A DNA stretch of 64,000 nt. Source: Terriglobales bacterium (GTDB taxonomy: Bacteria; Acidobacteriota; Terriglobia; Terriglobales; Acidobacteriaceae). A model generated the notes under the pieces. That model was not told the DNA's origin. It made no database searches and worked only from the letters and a program-made list of their open reading frames with translations. Both the position numbers and the translations under genes were made by a program. Of this stretch, positions 8,595 to 18,500 are shown one piece after another. The stretch is from positions 558,001-622,000 of the forward strand of contig DASRFG010000023.1 in the NCBI GenBank assembly GCA_035651655.1, given 5' to 3'. Numbering within the stretch: position 1 is the first letter of the stretch; every line of letters begins with the position of its first letter.

Positions 8595-10007
8595 TTACTG
8601 CGAGCGCCGCGTGCGGCGGTGTGCGGGTGCTGCCTTCTTCTTCGGCCCTGCGGCCTGCAGCAAGACACCTTTGCTGAGAGTCATGACAAACGGATTGGGA
8701 GTATAGGAAACCGGAATCCCCTCCACTGCGATTTCCTGCCCGACTTTGGGCATGTCGCGCAGCGGAATTGGGGCCGCCATATCCAGCACCAGATCCGCAC
8801 GTTTTGCGTCTATGTCATCCTGGCTGGCGGCAAGCTCCAGCCGAGTTCTGGTTGCATTGATCACTTGCGCCTTCAACTGTAATGGGACGCCCTTCAGCGT
8901 ATTCCACACCTGGTCGGCAGCTTGCTGATTGCCGGAGGAGAGAATCAACTCCCAATCCGCAAATGACATGTCCTTCACAGGAGTTTTAGCCACTAAATCA
9001 GCGGCCTGCTGGGCGGGACTGGGCGGGGGCGGAGCCGGCGCTACGGTGAATCCTTGAGGGACAGCCGGAGTGGTTTTGGCTTGGGCCACCAACTCATTCC
9101 AGCCCTGGTCGGAGCCGTGGTACTTCACGTACTTTGAGCGTCCGTACTTCACGATGTCCGCGTTGCCGTTGCTGAGACCTACCGCACGCGCGATGAACCA
9201 CAAACCTTGAGGATTGATCGGTTTGTCTTCCAGGAAGGCGAGAGACAAAGGATAAACATCTCTGAGGTTGTTAGGATTATCGCCGACCGCAATTAATAAA
9301 TTCTCCTGGGCGGCCTTGTAGTCCTTGTTTTGAAGCGCAGCCAAGCCGATCACACCGTGAAAAATGTCACTCGTCTGGGTCTTCAGCTTCTGCCAGTCGG
9401 CATCAGACATCCCCTCGGGCTTGGGAGCCGTGTTCAAAGCTTGCAGACCTTGCTGCGCAAATTGAGCACCCTGGGTCAGGTTCTGTTGTGCATTCTGGCC
9501 GCTCTCGGCCGCCGCGCGTTTGGTGTAGGCCAGAAGTGCCAGTGCCCGAAGATTGTTGGGATTCGCCTGCAACACGCGATTGGCGGCTTCCTCCGTCTTG
9601 CCGTTATTGCCGGTCTGCTGGTAGGTGGCCATCAGCAATTCCAAAGCGTCCTCCTTCATGACGCTGTTGGGATACTGCTGTAGAAACGACTCCAATCCGG
9701 ATACCTTGGCATTCGGATCCGTCTGCTGCACCGCACCAACATAGGCGTTGTACTCCGCAGGATCCTTGATTTCTTTCTTTTGCTGCGGCTGCTGAGGCGC
9801 AGCTTGGGCGCCGGGGGCAGCTTGCCCCGCTGGGGGCGTTTGTTGGCCGGGCGCGGCCTGTCCGGTGGGAGGCGTTTGAGCAGGCGCCGTCTGCTGCGCG
9901 GGGGCCGCTCCTGGAGCCGTCGACGGGGTCGACTGCTGTGAGGTAGGCTGTTGCGCAACGGCAACCGCGGCGATTACAAGCACAAAGCTGACGAGCGTCT
10001 TTTTCAT
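8595..10007 (-). CDS. Secreted TPR-like protein with Pro/Gln/Ala-rich N-terminus
   Basis: A 470-residue protein with a signal peptide (MKKTLVSFVLVIAAVAVAQQ). Residues about 20-80 are a low-complexity Pro/Gln/Ala/Thr linker. A helical tetratricopeptide-like region follows (about 85-290), including repeat-like blocks around EEAANRVLQANPNNLRALALLAY. The second half has another disordered Pro-rich spacer and a small beta-rich domain. The C-terminus is basic. It is probably periplasmic or membrane-tethered and scaffolds other proteins, but no specific role can be read. The gene is monocistronic, with a clear terminator behind it. Confidence 0.75.
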   Translation of the reverse strand: MKKTLVSFVLVIAAVAVAQQPTSQQSTPSTAPGAAPAQQTAPAQTPPTGQAAPGQQTPPAGQAAPGAQAAPQQPQQKKEIKDPAEYNAYVGAVQQTDPNAKVSGLESFLQQYPNSVMKEDALELLMATYQQTGNNGKTEEAANRVLQANPNNLRALALLAYTKRAAAESGQNAQQNLTQGAQFAQQGLQALNTAPKPEGMSDADWQKLKTQTSDIFHGVIGLAALQNKDYKAAQENLLIAVGDNPNNLRDVYPLSLAFLEDKPINPQGLWFIARAVGLSNGNADIVKYGRSKYVKYHGSDQGWNELVAQAKTTPAVPQGFTVAPAPPPPSPAQQAADLVAKTPVKDMSFADWELILSSGNQQAADQVWNTLKGVPLQLKAQVINATRTRLELAASQDDIDAKRADLVLDMAAPIPLRDMPKVGQEIAVEGIPVSYTPNPFVMTLSKGVLLQAAGPKKKAAPAHRRTRRSQ

Positions 10008-10328
10008 TCCATGGCTCCTTACAATTTATTGGGAAAAGAGGGCGACTTCCTACTCAGGTACGCAACCGCGTCCCGGAGCTCTCGGACGTGGGCTCGCATT
10101 GCAGTCCGCAAGTCTATCCCGGAGAACCGCGACCCTCACTCCGCCTCCAACTGTCCATTCAGTACTGGACTCCAGGCAGGAGCAGAGAGCCGGATTATAA
10201 GTATGTACCTCGTCTAAGGCAAGTTGCCTAACCCTGCAGAGACTTTCCCATGTGGATTAGATGCAAATATGCGTGTTTCTGGATGTTTGGCGCACTCTCG
10301 TGAATGGATAATAAGGGACCAAGAAAAA
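10008..10328. other. Intergenic, upstream of the secreted TPR-like gene
   Basis: About 320 bases between the TPR-like gene start and the terminator of the next minus-strand gene. It should contain the promoter of the TPR-like gene, but no box pair stands out by eye. No RNA gene or open frame with family resemblance was seen. Confidence 0.35.
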
Positions 10329-10364
10329 GGCAGCTCACGAGCGCTTTCCGGCGCGAGAGCTGCC
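10324..10364 (-). terminator. Terminator of the LPxTA small protein gene
   Basis: GGCAGCTC (10329-10336) and GAGCTGCC (10357-10364) form an 8-bp stem whose interior can pair further (GCGC with GCGC). On the minus strand it is followed by TTTTTC. Confidence 0.75.
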
Positions 10365-10384
10365 TTTACGCACTAAACGACTGG

Positions 10385-10762
10385 CTAGCGATTCTTTCTA
10401 CGAGTAACCACGCCTGCGGCCAGTGATCCGATACCCAACAAGCCGAGCAAAGGAAGCGGTGATGCCGTCTGGGGCAGGTTCCCGCCGGCGGAAGCGCCAG
10501 CATTCTGGTCATTCGCCGCGCCCGCTGCGCGATGTTTGTGAGTCGTGGTTGTGGTGGTGCTGGTCTGATCGGTCGAAGTTGCGCTTTGATCGGACGGAGT
10601 GCTGCTGGGAGTAGAAGTAGCATTCTGGTCCGGATTCGAAGAGCTCTGACCAGTCGCGCTGCTGCTGCTCTGGTCCGGGCTCGTGCTGCTGCTGTTGCTC
10701 TGGGCCACCGACATGCCGACGGTGATCAGCATGACCGAAAGCAGAAAAAGTAATTTTTTCAT
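10385..10762 (-). CDS. Ser/Thr-rich surface protein with LPxTA-TM-basic tail
   Basis: A 125-residue protein with three parts: a signal peptide (1-20), a disordered Ser/Thr/Gln-rich stretch (21-95), and a C-terminal LPQTASPLPLL motif (96 on), hydrophobic helix and RRKNR tail. That end has the order of a sortase sorting signal (LPxTG-like, here LPQTA). This is unexpected in a diderm bacterium, where exosortase- or rhomboid-processed tails are more usual. GGAGG precedes the ATG. No sortase or exosortase gene is in the window. Stable anchoring by the helix alone is an alternative. Confidence 0.7.
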   Translation of the reverse strand: MKKLLFLLSVMLITVGMSVAQSNSSSTSPDQSSSSATGQSSSNPDQNATSTPSSTPSDQSATSTDQTSTTTTTTHKHRAAGAANDQNAGASAGGNLPQTASPLPLLGLLGIGSLAAGVVTRRKNR

Positions 10763-10980
10763 CGAAACCTCCGTGAAATAGTTGCTTGTGGTGTTTGGAG
10801 ATTAGACCTCGATTGTCGGCGGCGGGTTTGCCCGGGATTTCGGCTGGTCAGGGTCGCGCGACAGAGCTGCGGATTGCTACAATCGCCTTAGATCCAACGG
10901 CCTAAGTATCATCTGCCTGGTTCCACGGCGCGGAGTCGCTGGGCTTGCCTGAAGTTACGCTAAGGGTGAACCGTGAGACA

Positions 10981-12342
10981 ATGCAGTTCCCTTTTATGAA
11001 TGTCGGCATGGATTTCAAGCTGCGTACATTCCATTTACGTCCGCTGATTGCGTTGTGCCTTTTCTCCGCCCTGCTGTCGGCAACCAACTCGGCTTCTGCG
11101 CAGGTGCTCAAGATCACGGTTCACGACACCATTCACCCGATCACCAACGAATATCTTGGGCGTGCATTGGCCAAGGCGCAGCAGGAAAAAGACCAGGCCG
11201 TGCTGATTGAAATCAACACTCCCGGCGGCTTGCTGGATTCCACGCGCGACATTATCGAGAAGATTGTGGCGTCACCGATACCCGTGATCATCTACGTCAC
11301 TCCCAGCGGGAGCCGCGCAGCCTCGGCTGGGTTTTTTATCCTGGAGTCTGCCGACGTGGCGGCGATGGCTCCGGGAACGAATACGGGAGCCGCGCATCCG
11401 GTCATGATGGGCGGCAAGATGGACGATGTGATGAAGGAGAAGGTAGAAAACGACTCGGCAGCCCTGATGCGCTCCGTGGTCGCCAAACGCGGCCGCAACG
11501 TGGATGTGGCGGAGAGCGCAGTTCGCAAGTCAAAATCGTTTACTGACCAAGAGGCGCTCTCCCAAAAATTGATTGACGTGGTGGCGCCGAATGAGGATGA
11601 CCTCTTCAAGCAGATCGCCGGTAAACCTATTCATCGCTTCGATGGCACCACCATCACTCTCAATCTGGTCGGCAAGCCTGTAGTCCCTTATGAGATGACC
11701 CTGAAGCAGCGCATCCTCTCCTACATCATGAACCCGAACGTGGCGTTCATTTTGCTGGCGATAGGGGCACTGGCGCTTTACGCGGAATTCAACCATCCCG
11801 GAGCGGTCATCCCGGGTGTAGTCGGAGTTATTTTCATTCTCCTCGCCGCCTTCGCGCTTGATCTGCTGCCGACACGTTATGCCGCCCTGATCTTGATCCT
11901 GGGATCCTTCGTGCTTTTCGCGCTAGAAGCCAAGTTTGCTACCCATGGAGTTTTGGGAATCGGCGGCATCGCCATGCTCACACTCGGCGCATTGCTGCTG
12001 GTGGATGGACCCATTCCAGAAATGCGAGTGGGGCTTTGGACGGCGTTGGCGGTCAGTATTCCGCTCGGGTTGATTACGATTTTCCTGATGGATATTGCTT
12101 TGCGCGCGCGTCGAAGCAAGGTCGTTACTGGAGCCCAAGGGCTCGTCGGGGAGATCGGAGTTGCGCGTACTCCTCTGTCACCCTCCGGCAAGGTTTTTGT
12201 GCACGGTGAGCTCTGGGACGCCTTCGCTCCGACCAATATCGATGCTGGACAGCCGGTCGTCGTGCGCCGGGTAGATGGTCTGCGCCTCGAAGTGGAACCC
12301 GCGCCGGCGGCGCAACCATCGCAAGCTCCCGTGTCAGTCTAG
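10981..12342 (+). CDS. NfeD-family membrane serine protease (ClpP-like plus NfeD)
   Basis: A long-form NfeD protein. After a signal peptide (cleavage near SASAQ) comes a ClpP/crotonase-like protease domain with LIEINTPGGLLDSTRDI, the SGSRAASAGFFI segment carrying the likely nucleophilic serine, and GTNTGAAHP. Four or so membrane helices and a C-terminal OB-fold NfeD domain (GLVGEIGVARTPL...) follow. Homologues cleave the C-termini of partner stomatins. The start is uncertain: in-frame TTG 10945 and ATGs 10981, 10996 and 11008 all precede the signal sequence and none has a good ribosome site. A slipin gene follows, the classic NfeD partner. Confidence 0.88.
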   Translation: MQFPFMNVGMDFKLRTFHLRPLIALCLFSALLSATNSASAQVLKITVHDTIHPITNEYLGRALAKAQQEKDQAVLIEINTPGGLLDSTRDIIEKIVASPIPVIIYVTPSGSRAASAGFFILESADVAAMAPGTNTGAAHPVMMGGKMDDVMKEKVENDSAALMRSVVAKRGRNVDVAESAVRKSKSFTDQEALSQKLIDVVAPNEDDLFKQIAGKPIHRFDGTTITLNLVGKPVVPYEMTLKQRILSYIMNPNVAFILLAIGALALYAEFNHPGAVIPGVVGVIFILLAAFALDLLPTRYAALILILGSFVLFALEAKFATHGVLGIGGIAMLTLGALLLVDGPIPEMRVGLWTALAVSIPLGLITIFLMDIALRARRSKVVTGAQGLVGEIGVARTPLSPSGKVFVHGELWDAFAPTNIDAGQPVVVRRVDGLRLEVEPAPAAQPSQAPVSV

Positions 12343-12492
12343 ACGGTACCAACCCCCGGGGCGCTGCCCGCTGCCCCGCACCATTCCAAGCAACTGCGCC
12401 TTGAGCGAGGAGTCATCGCAAGCGCAACCAATTGATATACAATCCGCGCAGCGACCCGAAACGAGAATGTTTTTGGCCCGGCGGAGGCCTCC

Positions 12493-13266
12493 ATGATCTC
12501 CTTCCCCATCATCGTCATCATTGTTGTCGGTTTGTACATCCTCAGTTCAATCAAGATTCTCGCGGAGTACGAACGGGGCGTAATCTTTCGTCTCGGCCGC
12601 TTGCTGGCGAATGCCAAGGGCCCAGGGGTGATCCTGGTGTTCGCGCCAATTGACCGCATGGTGCGTATCTCGTTGCGGCAGGAAGCGCTGGAAGTTCCTC
12701 CGCAAGACATCATCACTCGCGACAACGTCACCCTGAAGGTGAATGCCGTGATCTTCCTGCGCGTCATTGATCCGCGACGCGCGGTGGTGGAGGTCTCGAA
12801 CTACGTTTACCAGACATCACAGTTCGCCCAAACCACGTTGCGCTCGGTGTTGGGCGAAGTGGAACTTGATGAGCTATTGGCGCACCGTGAAAAAATCAAT
12901 TTGCGCTTGCAAAGCATTCTCGATCAGCACACCGATCCCTGGGGCGTGAAGGTGGTCAATGTCGAAGTAAAGCAGGTGGACATGCCGGAAACCATGTTGC
13001 GCGCTATGGCCAAGCAGGCCGAAGCGGAACGCGAGAAGCGTTCGAAGATCATCCACGCAGAAGGAGAATTCTCTGCCGCGCAGAGGCTCGTAGATGCCGC
13101 GAGGCTGCTCGCTGAGGAGCCGGTCAGCGTGCAGCTTCGTTACCTGCAGACACTGACCGAGATCGGCGTGGAAAAGAACACGACCGTCGTATTCCCCATC
13201 CCCATTGATCTGCTAAATGGACTGCATAAGGCACTTGGCACAAAGGCGGCACCCGGCACACCATGA
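12493..13266 (+). CDS. Slipin (stomatin/SPFH-domain membrane protein)
   Basis: A 257-residue protein with one N-terminal membrane segment ([16 protein letters not shown]) and an SPFH/band-7 domain: [20 protein letters not shown], a [17 protein letters not shown] strand block and [17 protein letters not shown], then a helical oligomerisation tail. Slipins assemble membrane microdomains and act with NfeD proteases. It lies 150 bases behind the NfeD gene on the same strand and has GGAGG five bases before the ATG. Its last four bases (ATGA) overlap the start of the SPOR-domain gene, which implies translational coupling. Confidence 0.92.
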   Translation: MISFPIIVIIVVGLYILSSIKILAEYERGVIFRLGRLLANAKGPGVILVFAPIDRMVRISLRQEALEVPPQDIITRDNVTLKVNAVIFLRVIDPRRAVVEVSNYVYQTSQFAQTTLRSVLGEVELDELLAHREKINLRLQSILDQHTDPWGVKVVNVEVKQVDMPETMLRAMAKQAEAEREKRSKIIHAEGEFSAAQRLVDAARLLAEEPVSVQLRYLQTLTEIGVEKNTTVVFPIPIDLLNGLHKALGTKAAPGTP

Positions 13267-13928
13267 AGACACACTGGCTTTACGAAGAGTCTCAACAACC
13301 AGTTGGAGGAGCCACCGAGATGGCGTTGTCGCAGGATCAGGACACCGAAATAACTTTGGGAACGGGACGGATGTTGGCGATCTTCTTCGCCCTGGTGGCA
13401 CTCTGTGCAGTGTGCTTCGGGGTCGGGTACTCGATGGGGAGGAACAGCTTCAAGCCTGACGTCGCACAAACGGCCACGCCGGACGCTTCTGGAGTCAAGC
13501 CTAACAACGCGAAAACGAAACCAGCGAAAGCGACGGATACCGGCCTGACTTTCTTCGAGACTGTGAAGCAGAACGAGGGGGATGCGCCGGCGAATCCCGC
13601 GCCCAGTCCGGATGCGCAAGCCAGCAAACCCGCTGCTGACTCGCCAACCCCGAACAATGCTAACGCAGCGCAACAGCCATCCCAACTCACCGGCGTCCTA
13701 GGCGCGAGCGGTTACATGGTGCAAGTGGCGGCGGTCAGCAAGAAGGAAGATGCAGACGCCTTAGTGGCCGCTCTGCAGAAGAAAAACTACGTTGTAGTGG
13801 TCGCCGGCAATGAGCCCTATGATCAGCTTTTCCATGTGCAGGTAGGTCCGTTTAGCGATATCAAAGACGCTGAAACAGTCCGCGCAAAATTGGTCGGGGA
13901 CGGCTATAACCCAATCCTTAAGAAATAA
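13263..13928 (+). CDS. SPOR-domain membrane protein
   Basis: A 221-residue protein with a cytoplasmic N-terminus, one membrane helix (about 38-60, ending GVGYSMGRN), a disordered Ala/Pro/Lys-rich periplasmic linker and a C-terminal SPOR domain from about 145 ([20 protein letters not shown] ... [19 protein letters not shown]). SPOR domains bind denuded peptidoglycan, usually at the septum. The ATGA overlap with the slipin gene suggests coordinated production with the NfeD-slipin pair, which is an unusual partner for SPOR. Confidence 0.88.
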   Translation: MKTHWLYEESQQPVGGATEMALSQDQDTEITLGTGRMLAIFFALVALCAVCFGVGYSMGRNSFKPDVAQTATPDASGVKPNNAKTKPAKATDTGLTFFETVKQNEGDAPANPAPSPDAQASKPAADSPTPNNANAAQQPSQLTGVLGASGYMVQVAAVSKKEDADALVAALQKKNYVVVVAGNEPYDQLFHVQVGPFSDIKDAETVRAKLVGDGYNPILKK

Positions 13929-13938
13929 CCGGGGACCA

Positions 13939-14550
13939 TCAATCGGTATCGAAGCGCTGTTCCTTCCAGGGATCGCCGTAAATGTGATATCCGTTCTGCT
14001 CCCAGAACCCCGGAACATCTTGGTTGAAGAATTCCATTCCCCGGACCCACTTCACTGATTTCCAGCCATACAGGTGCGGCACAATCAGGCGTAAAGGATA
14101 TCCGTGCTCGGGCGTGAGTGGCTCACCGTCATGATGGGTTGCGAACAGCACGTCCTCGCGATCAAGATCGGGGAGCGGTATATTTGCGGTATAGCCTTGC
14201 TCTGCATGTGCCAGCACGAACCCTGCCCCAGGCTTTAGCCGAACCAGCTTCAAGAGCTCGCGAAAGGCAACTCCCTGCCAACGATTGTCAAAGCGGCTCC
14301 AGCGTGTGACGCAATGGAAATCGCGCGTCACCTCAATTTTTGGAAGAGCGTTTAATTGTTCCCAGCTGAGCCGGACAGGCTCCTCAACCAGTCCAGCGAT
14401 GCGAAAATCCCAGGTCTTGAGGTCTGCCTTCGGAACCGTCCCATACTGCAGCACCGGCCACTTGAGAGTGAGCGATTGTCCTGGAGGCAAGCGGCCTTGG
14501 CGCCGCATCTCCAACTCGCGCTGTTTCCGTTCATTGCCTTCAAACAGCAT
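13939..14550 (-). CDS. Sulfite-oxidase-like molybdopterin oxidoreductase
   Basis: A 203-residue protein of the bacterial/archaeal sulfite-oxidase-like Moco family. The core is visible: FRIAGLVEEPVRLSWEQL, the Mo-ligand cysteine in RDFHCVTRWSRFDNRW, and HGYPLRLIVPHLYGWKSVKW. It lacks the dimerisation domain of true sulfite oxidase and lacks a Tat signal, so it is probably a small cytoplasmic relative of the YedY/MsrP catalytic subunit. The substrate cannot be inferred. No YedZ-like haem partner is adjacent. It converges on the SPOR gene with only 10 bases between the stops. Confidence 0.87.
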   Translation of the reverse strand: MLFEGNERKQRELEMRRQGRLPPGQSLTLKWPVLQYGTVPKADLKTWDFRIAGLVEEPVRLSWEQLNALPKIEVTRDFHCVTRWSRFDNRWQGVAFRELLKLVRLKPGAGFVLAHAEQGYTANIPLPDLDREDVLFATHHDGEPLTPEHGYPLRLIVPHLYGWKSVKWVRGMEFFNQDVPGFWEQNGYHIYGDPWKEQRFDTD

Positions 14551-14644
14551 ATGGACAATTAGACGCAGTTGCTCTTGCGCAGCTTCAAGTGTTTTCGTCT
14601 ACCGGAATCAAGGGAAGGAAAGCGGACGAGCTACTGTGGGCAAC

Positions 14645-14671
14645 AAAAAAGGCGCGGTCATGGACCGCGCC
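14645..14671 (-). terminator. Strong terminator of the sigma-like gene
   Basis: A perfect 9-bp stem GGCGCGGTC (14651-14659) / GACCGCGCC (14663-14671) with a 3-base loop, followed on the minus strand by TTTTTTG. It lies directly behind the gene at 14693-15211. Confidence 0.85.
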
Positions 14672-14692
14672 TTTCACCACTCATGACTCAAT

Positions 14693-15211
14693 CTAAACCA
14701 TGCTGCTGACAAGTTCACGCACCCGCAAGCGGGCTTGGTGAAGGCCGAACTGCGATTCCTGCTCTTCCAGTCCCAACGCACGGGCTATGCGGGCATGGTC
14801 GTAACCTTCCACATCGTGCAATAGGAAGATCAAGCGCTCGGTGGGCGGCAGCTGTACCACTGCCCGCTCCAGGTGAACACGTTTCACGTTATGCCGTACC
14901 GAAGAAATTTCAGCGCAAACAGGAGCGCTAAGACACAGGGTCCCGACGGGCATCAATTCCCGGATTTCGCTCAGCAGTACTTTATCCAGAGTCTCTGAAC
15001 TCGGAGCCGGGCTCATGGCAAAAGCGCGGCGGAACACGCTGCCCGCAATCTCCTCAGCGCTCATTTCATTGTCGGTCATCCAAAATGCGAGAGAGTAAAT
15101 GCGGTGGCGGTGCTCGTCAAAGCTTTCCTGGTAGGCCCCGAGAGGTTCCGTGGCTGCAGGAAAATGTGCCGCTAGTGCTGTAATCTTTGCCTGGTTTACG
15201 GCGCTTGCCAT
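14693..15211 (-). CDS. Degenerate ECF sigma-factor-like protein
   Basis: A protein of about 172 residues. ATG at 15211 is preferred over the GTG-like extension because CAGGGGG lies seven bases before it. Residues about 25-65 (DEHRHRIYSLAFWMTDNEMSAEEIAGSVFRRAF) resemble sigma region 2.1-2.2. The C-terminal VQLPPTERLIFLLHDVEGYDHARIARALGL with LHQARLRVREL matches region 4.2. The middle is short, and the region 2.3-2.4 promoter-melting residues are not obvious. It could be a divergent ECF sigma or a sigma-derived regulator. No anti-sigma gene is adjacent. A strong terminator follows it. Confidence 0.65.
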   Translation of the reverse strand: MASAVNQAKITALAAHFPAATEPLGAYQESFDEHRHRIYSLAFWMTDNEMSAEEIAGSVFRRAFAMSPAPSSETLDKVLLSEIRELMPVGTLCLSAPVCAEISSVRHNVKRVHLERAVVQLPPTERLIFLLHDVEGYDHARIARALGLEEQESQFGLHQARLRVRELVSSMV

Positions 15212-15352
15212 CGTTGCCCCCTGAGAGAAGTCTTTCAATTTGAGGCCTGTACCCGACCTCATGACAATCAGACTGTTGCACTTACTGAGCCAATCGTTTG
15301 TTCGATGAAAGCTCGCTGTCGATCTTTCGATTCAAACCCGTTGGGAGGGAAA

Positions 15353-15577
15353 ATGTCGCCAAAAGAACCGGAAAGACCGCCGATTGCCACTCGTAATCGT
15401 CTTTCTGGGAATTTTCGCCGAAAAATTCGGGTTTCGGTAAAGTTAGGGCGAACAGGAACCCTGAACATCAAAAGTGGTACCTGGATGCCTACAATGGGTC
15501 GCTTGAGTGACAACAGGGTTATTGAGAAGCAGATGCGGCGTGCACTTTGCTCAGCACGCGCCGGGTGGCAGCTATGA
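15353..15577 (+). CDS. Possible small basic protein, unrecognised
   Basis: A 74-residue frame starting at ATG with GGGAGGG five bases upstream. The product is rich in Arg/Lys and Pro and matches no family I know. Its last 59 bases overlap the 3' end of the histidine kinase gene on the other strand, which weakens the case. The region otherwise is the leader of the minus-strand sigma-like gene. Confidence 0.22.
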   Translation: MSPKEPERPPIATRNRLSGNFRRKIRVSVKLGRTGTLNIKSGTWMPTMGRLSDNRVIEKQMRRALCSARAGWQL

Positions 15578-18500
15578 TGTCGCCCATGTCAAAAGGCTTA
15601 ATCAGATATTGGATTCCCTTTTCATCCAAGAAAACCTGGGTCGCGGCATCAATTACTGCGAAAGTGAACAGCAGATGCTTCTGGCTACCCGCACGGTTTT
15701 GTGCCAGCCAGTCGAACATCCTCTGGGCTGCCCAACCATTAGGCATGCTGCCATTCAGGATGTAAGCATCGAAATTTTCTGCTCTCATCAGGACGAGAGC
15801 TTCCTCTGCAGAACTGGCGGTTGCGACCTTTGCCCCTGCGCCTGCGAGCACTTCGCGTTCGAACTCGAGCACGCCCTCCTCATCGTCCACCAGCAGAACG
15901 CGGCCTTCAAGGGCAAGCTGCCGCGGAGGTGAAATAATTGGTTGCTGCAACTGAATTGTCTTATCTGCCGCAGGCAGGCAAACCAGCACGACCGCCCCAC
16001 CCTCAGGCGAATTCTGGGCTGAGATTTCGCCTCCATGCTCCTTTACGATGCCATAGCAAATGCTCAGCCCAAGCCCGGTGCCTTTTCCAACACTCTTGGT
16101 TGTGTAAAAAGGATCGAAGATGCGTTTGGGGTCGAGAAGCCCGGGCCCACTATCATGGAACTCGACACATACGCGGGCTTCCTGGCTATAAATCCGCACT
16201 CGCAGGATGCCACCTCCTTCACCCTCCTGGATTGCGTCCACCGCATTGTTGATGATGTTAAGGAACACCTGCTCGAGCTGGTGAGGGTCAGCAATCACGG
16301 AGGGAAGATCAGGAGCCACCTCGCGTTCCAAAACAATATTGCTGCGCTTGAGATCGTATTCCCGCAGAACCAGCGTGTCCTCCAGCACGCGGGGAACATC
16401 TACTTCGATCTTCTGGGGCTTGCGTTGTCGAGCGAATGAAAGCAGGTTCTGTACCAGGCGGTGAGTGCGTTGCGCCTGGGTGAACAACTTGCGAACGAAG
16501 TCCCGTGAGCGCTCGCCCAGAGCTTCGTTTTCCAGCAATTGAGCGTACCCCAAAATAGCGGTCAACGGATTGTTCAACTCGTGCGCGACGCCCGCGATTA
16601 ATTGTCCAATGGCAGACATTTTCTCGCTCTGCAGCAGCTGCTCCTGGGTCCTGCGCAAGTCCTCGTAGGCGCGCGAGGTCTCCTCATACAGACGTATTTT
16701 GTCCACAGTAGTAGCCAGCTGACGGCCGATTGCAATCACCAACTTTTCGTCGCTCGCGGTAAATTCGCGTTCCTCACGGCTGCTGATGCCCATCACCCCC
16801 AGCGGTTCGTCCTTGCCCCACAGGATGGCCCACATCCACGAGCGTAAGCCTTCAGCGCGGATGAAGTTGGTTACTGGCTCAGGCAGGCGCGTAAGGTGCT
16901 TTGGAGTAAGGACTTCAACTCGCATGCGCACGATAGCTTCCCACGATTCATGGGACAGGATGAGTTCCGGGTGCAGTAATCCCATTTCGGTGCGATGGCC
17001 CCAGGAGGCGCGCCGCCGGAGTTTGTCTGAGCCGTGTTCGGTCAGGTAGACCGAACCCGTCTCCGCGTTGAATAAGTGGATCACCTGCCGCAGAGTAAGG
17101 CTAAGAATTTCGTCCAAGTCAAAGGACTGTGTGGCAATGACCGCAATGGCGTTGAGCACGTGCAACTCGCGATTGCGGCGGCGAATTTCATCCTCTGCTC
17201 TCTTCTTTTCAGTGACATCAAGGAGGAAACCTTGGTAGCGTTCGATTTCGCCAGCAGCATTACGAGTGGCAAAACTGGTTTCCACGGCAGCCAGGGTGCT
17301 TCCGTCACGCTTGCGAAGCTGTACTTCAAAGCTACGGACGTGATTATGCGTCTCTATTTGCCTGAGCAACTTGCCTCGCTGCTCCAACGAGGCGTAGAGC
17401 GCATCGGCATTCAGCGCCAGTAAATCGTCGCGTTGTGCGTACCCCAGCATGGTGACCAGGGCGTTGTTGCAGTCCAAGAGCTTGCCGTGCCGGTCGGCGA
17501 CAAACACTCCTTCATGGACCTGTTCAAACAGGAGCCGGTACTTTTGTTCCGCGGCGCGATATTCGGTGGTGTCGCGAACAATATGTATGGTGCCAAGCTC
17601 TTTTTGACGGTCATCGTCGCTGTAGGAAGGGGTCCAGACATAGGACGAAGTCGAGACCAGAGAAGACCCCCCGAAGCAAGGGTCGGCGCCTTCGGCGAAC
17701 TCAGCCGTAATGTGTGTGCAATACGGACATCCCTGCCATTCGGTTCGGTCGTGCGGCAATACCTGGTCGCAGGTGCTTTCAACTACTTCCAGCGGTGACC
17801 GACCCAAGCGGGTCAATAACGCGCGATTGGCCTTCATGATGCGGTATTCGGAATCGTGGACCAGGATGCAATCCTCGATCGAGTCAAAGGTGCTGACCCA
17901 TTCGCGCTGAGAGCGCAGGATAAGCTCAAGCAGCGCCAGGTTCTCTACTGCGATACCTAGCTGGTTAGCGGTAGCCCCTAGAAATTCCAGCTCCTCCATC
18001 AAATACGAACTCTGACGGCGATACGACAGGGCGAGCAGTCCGATTACGGATGTCTTACCTTTCACAGGTATGGCAACCACGTAACGCATGCCATCTCGTT
18101 GGAAGTGATCCCGAGTAGCCGGATCGAGATCGCTTGTCTTCAGCAAGGCTGGGGTAGAGCGGGCCACCAGGGTCGCTAGTGCTCTATCGTGTTCCCAGTG
18201 CTGACGATTTTTAAGGAATTCGGGGGCCACTCCCAGCCGCCCAGCGATGATGGTGCGGTTCCCTTTTAAGAAGCGGAACCACGCGGCACTCGCGCCCGTC
18301 AGCTGCTTTAGCTGTTGCAGTGCCATTTCCAGCATGGCTTGCTGGTTGGGTGCCTGAGTGATAGCTCCGGCGAGGGCATTTACCACACCCAATTGGCGAG
18401 TGCGGATTTTTGACTCATCCAGGACGATCATCAGCATGCCAAGACAAAGCACGCTCTCTATCGCAAAATCCAAGCCGGAGAATAAATGTCCCTTCGCGAT

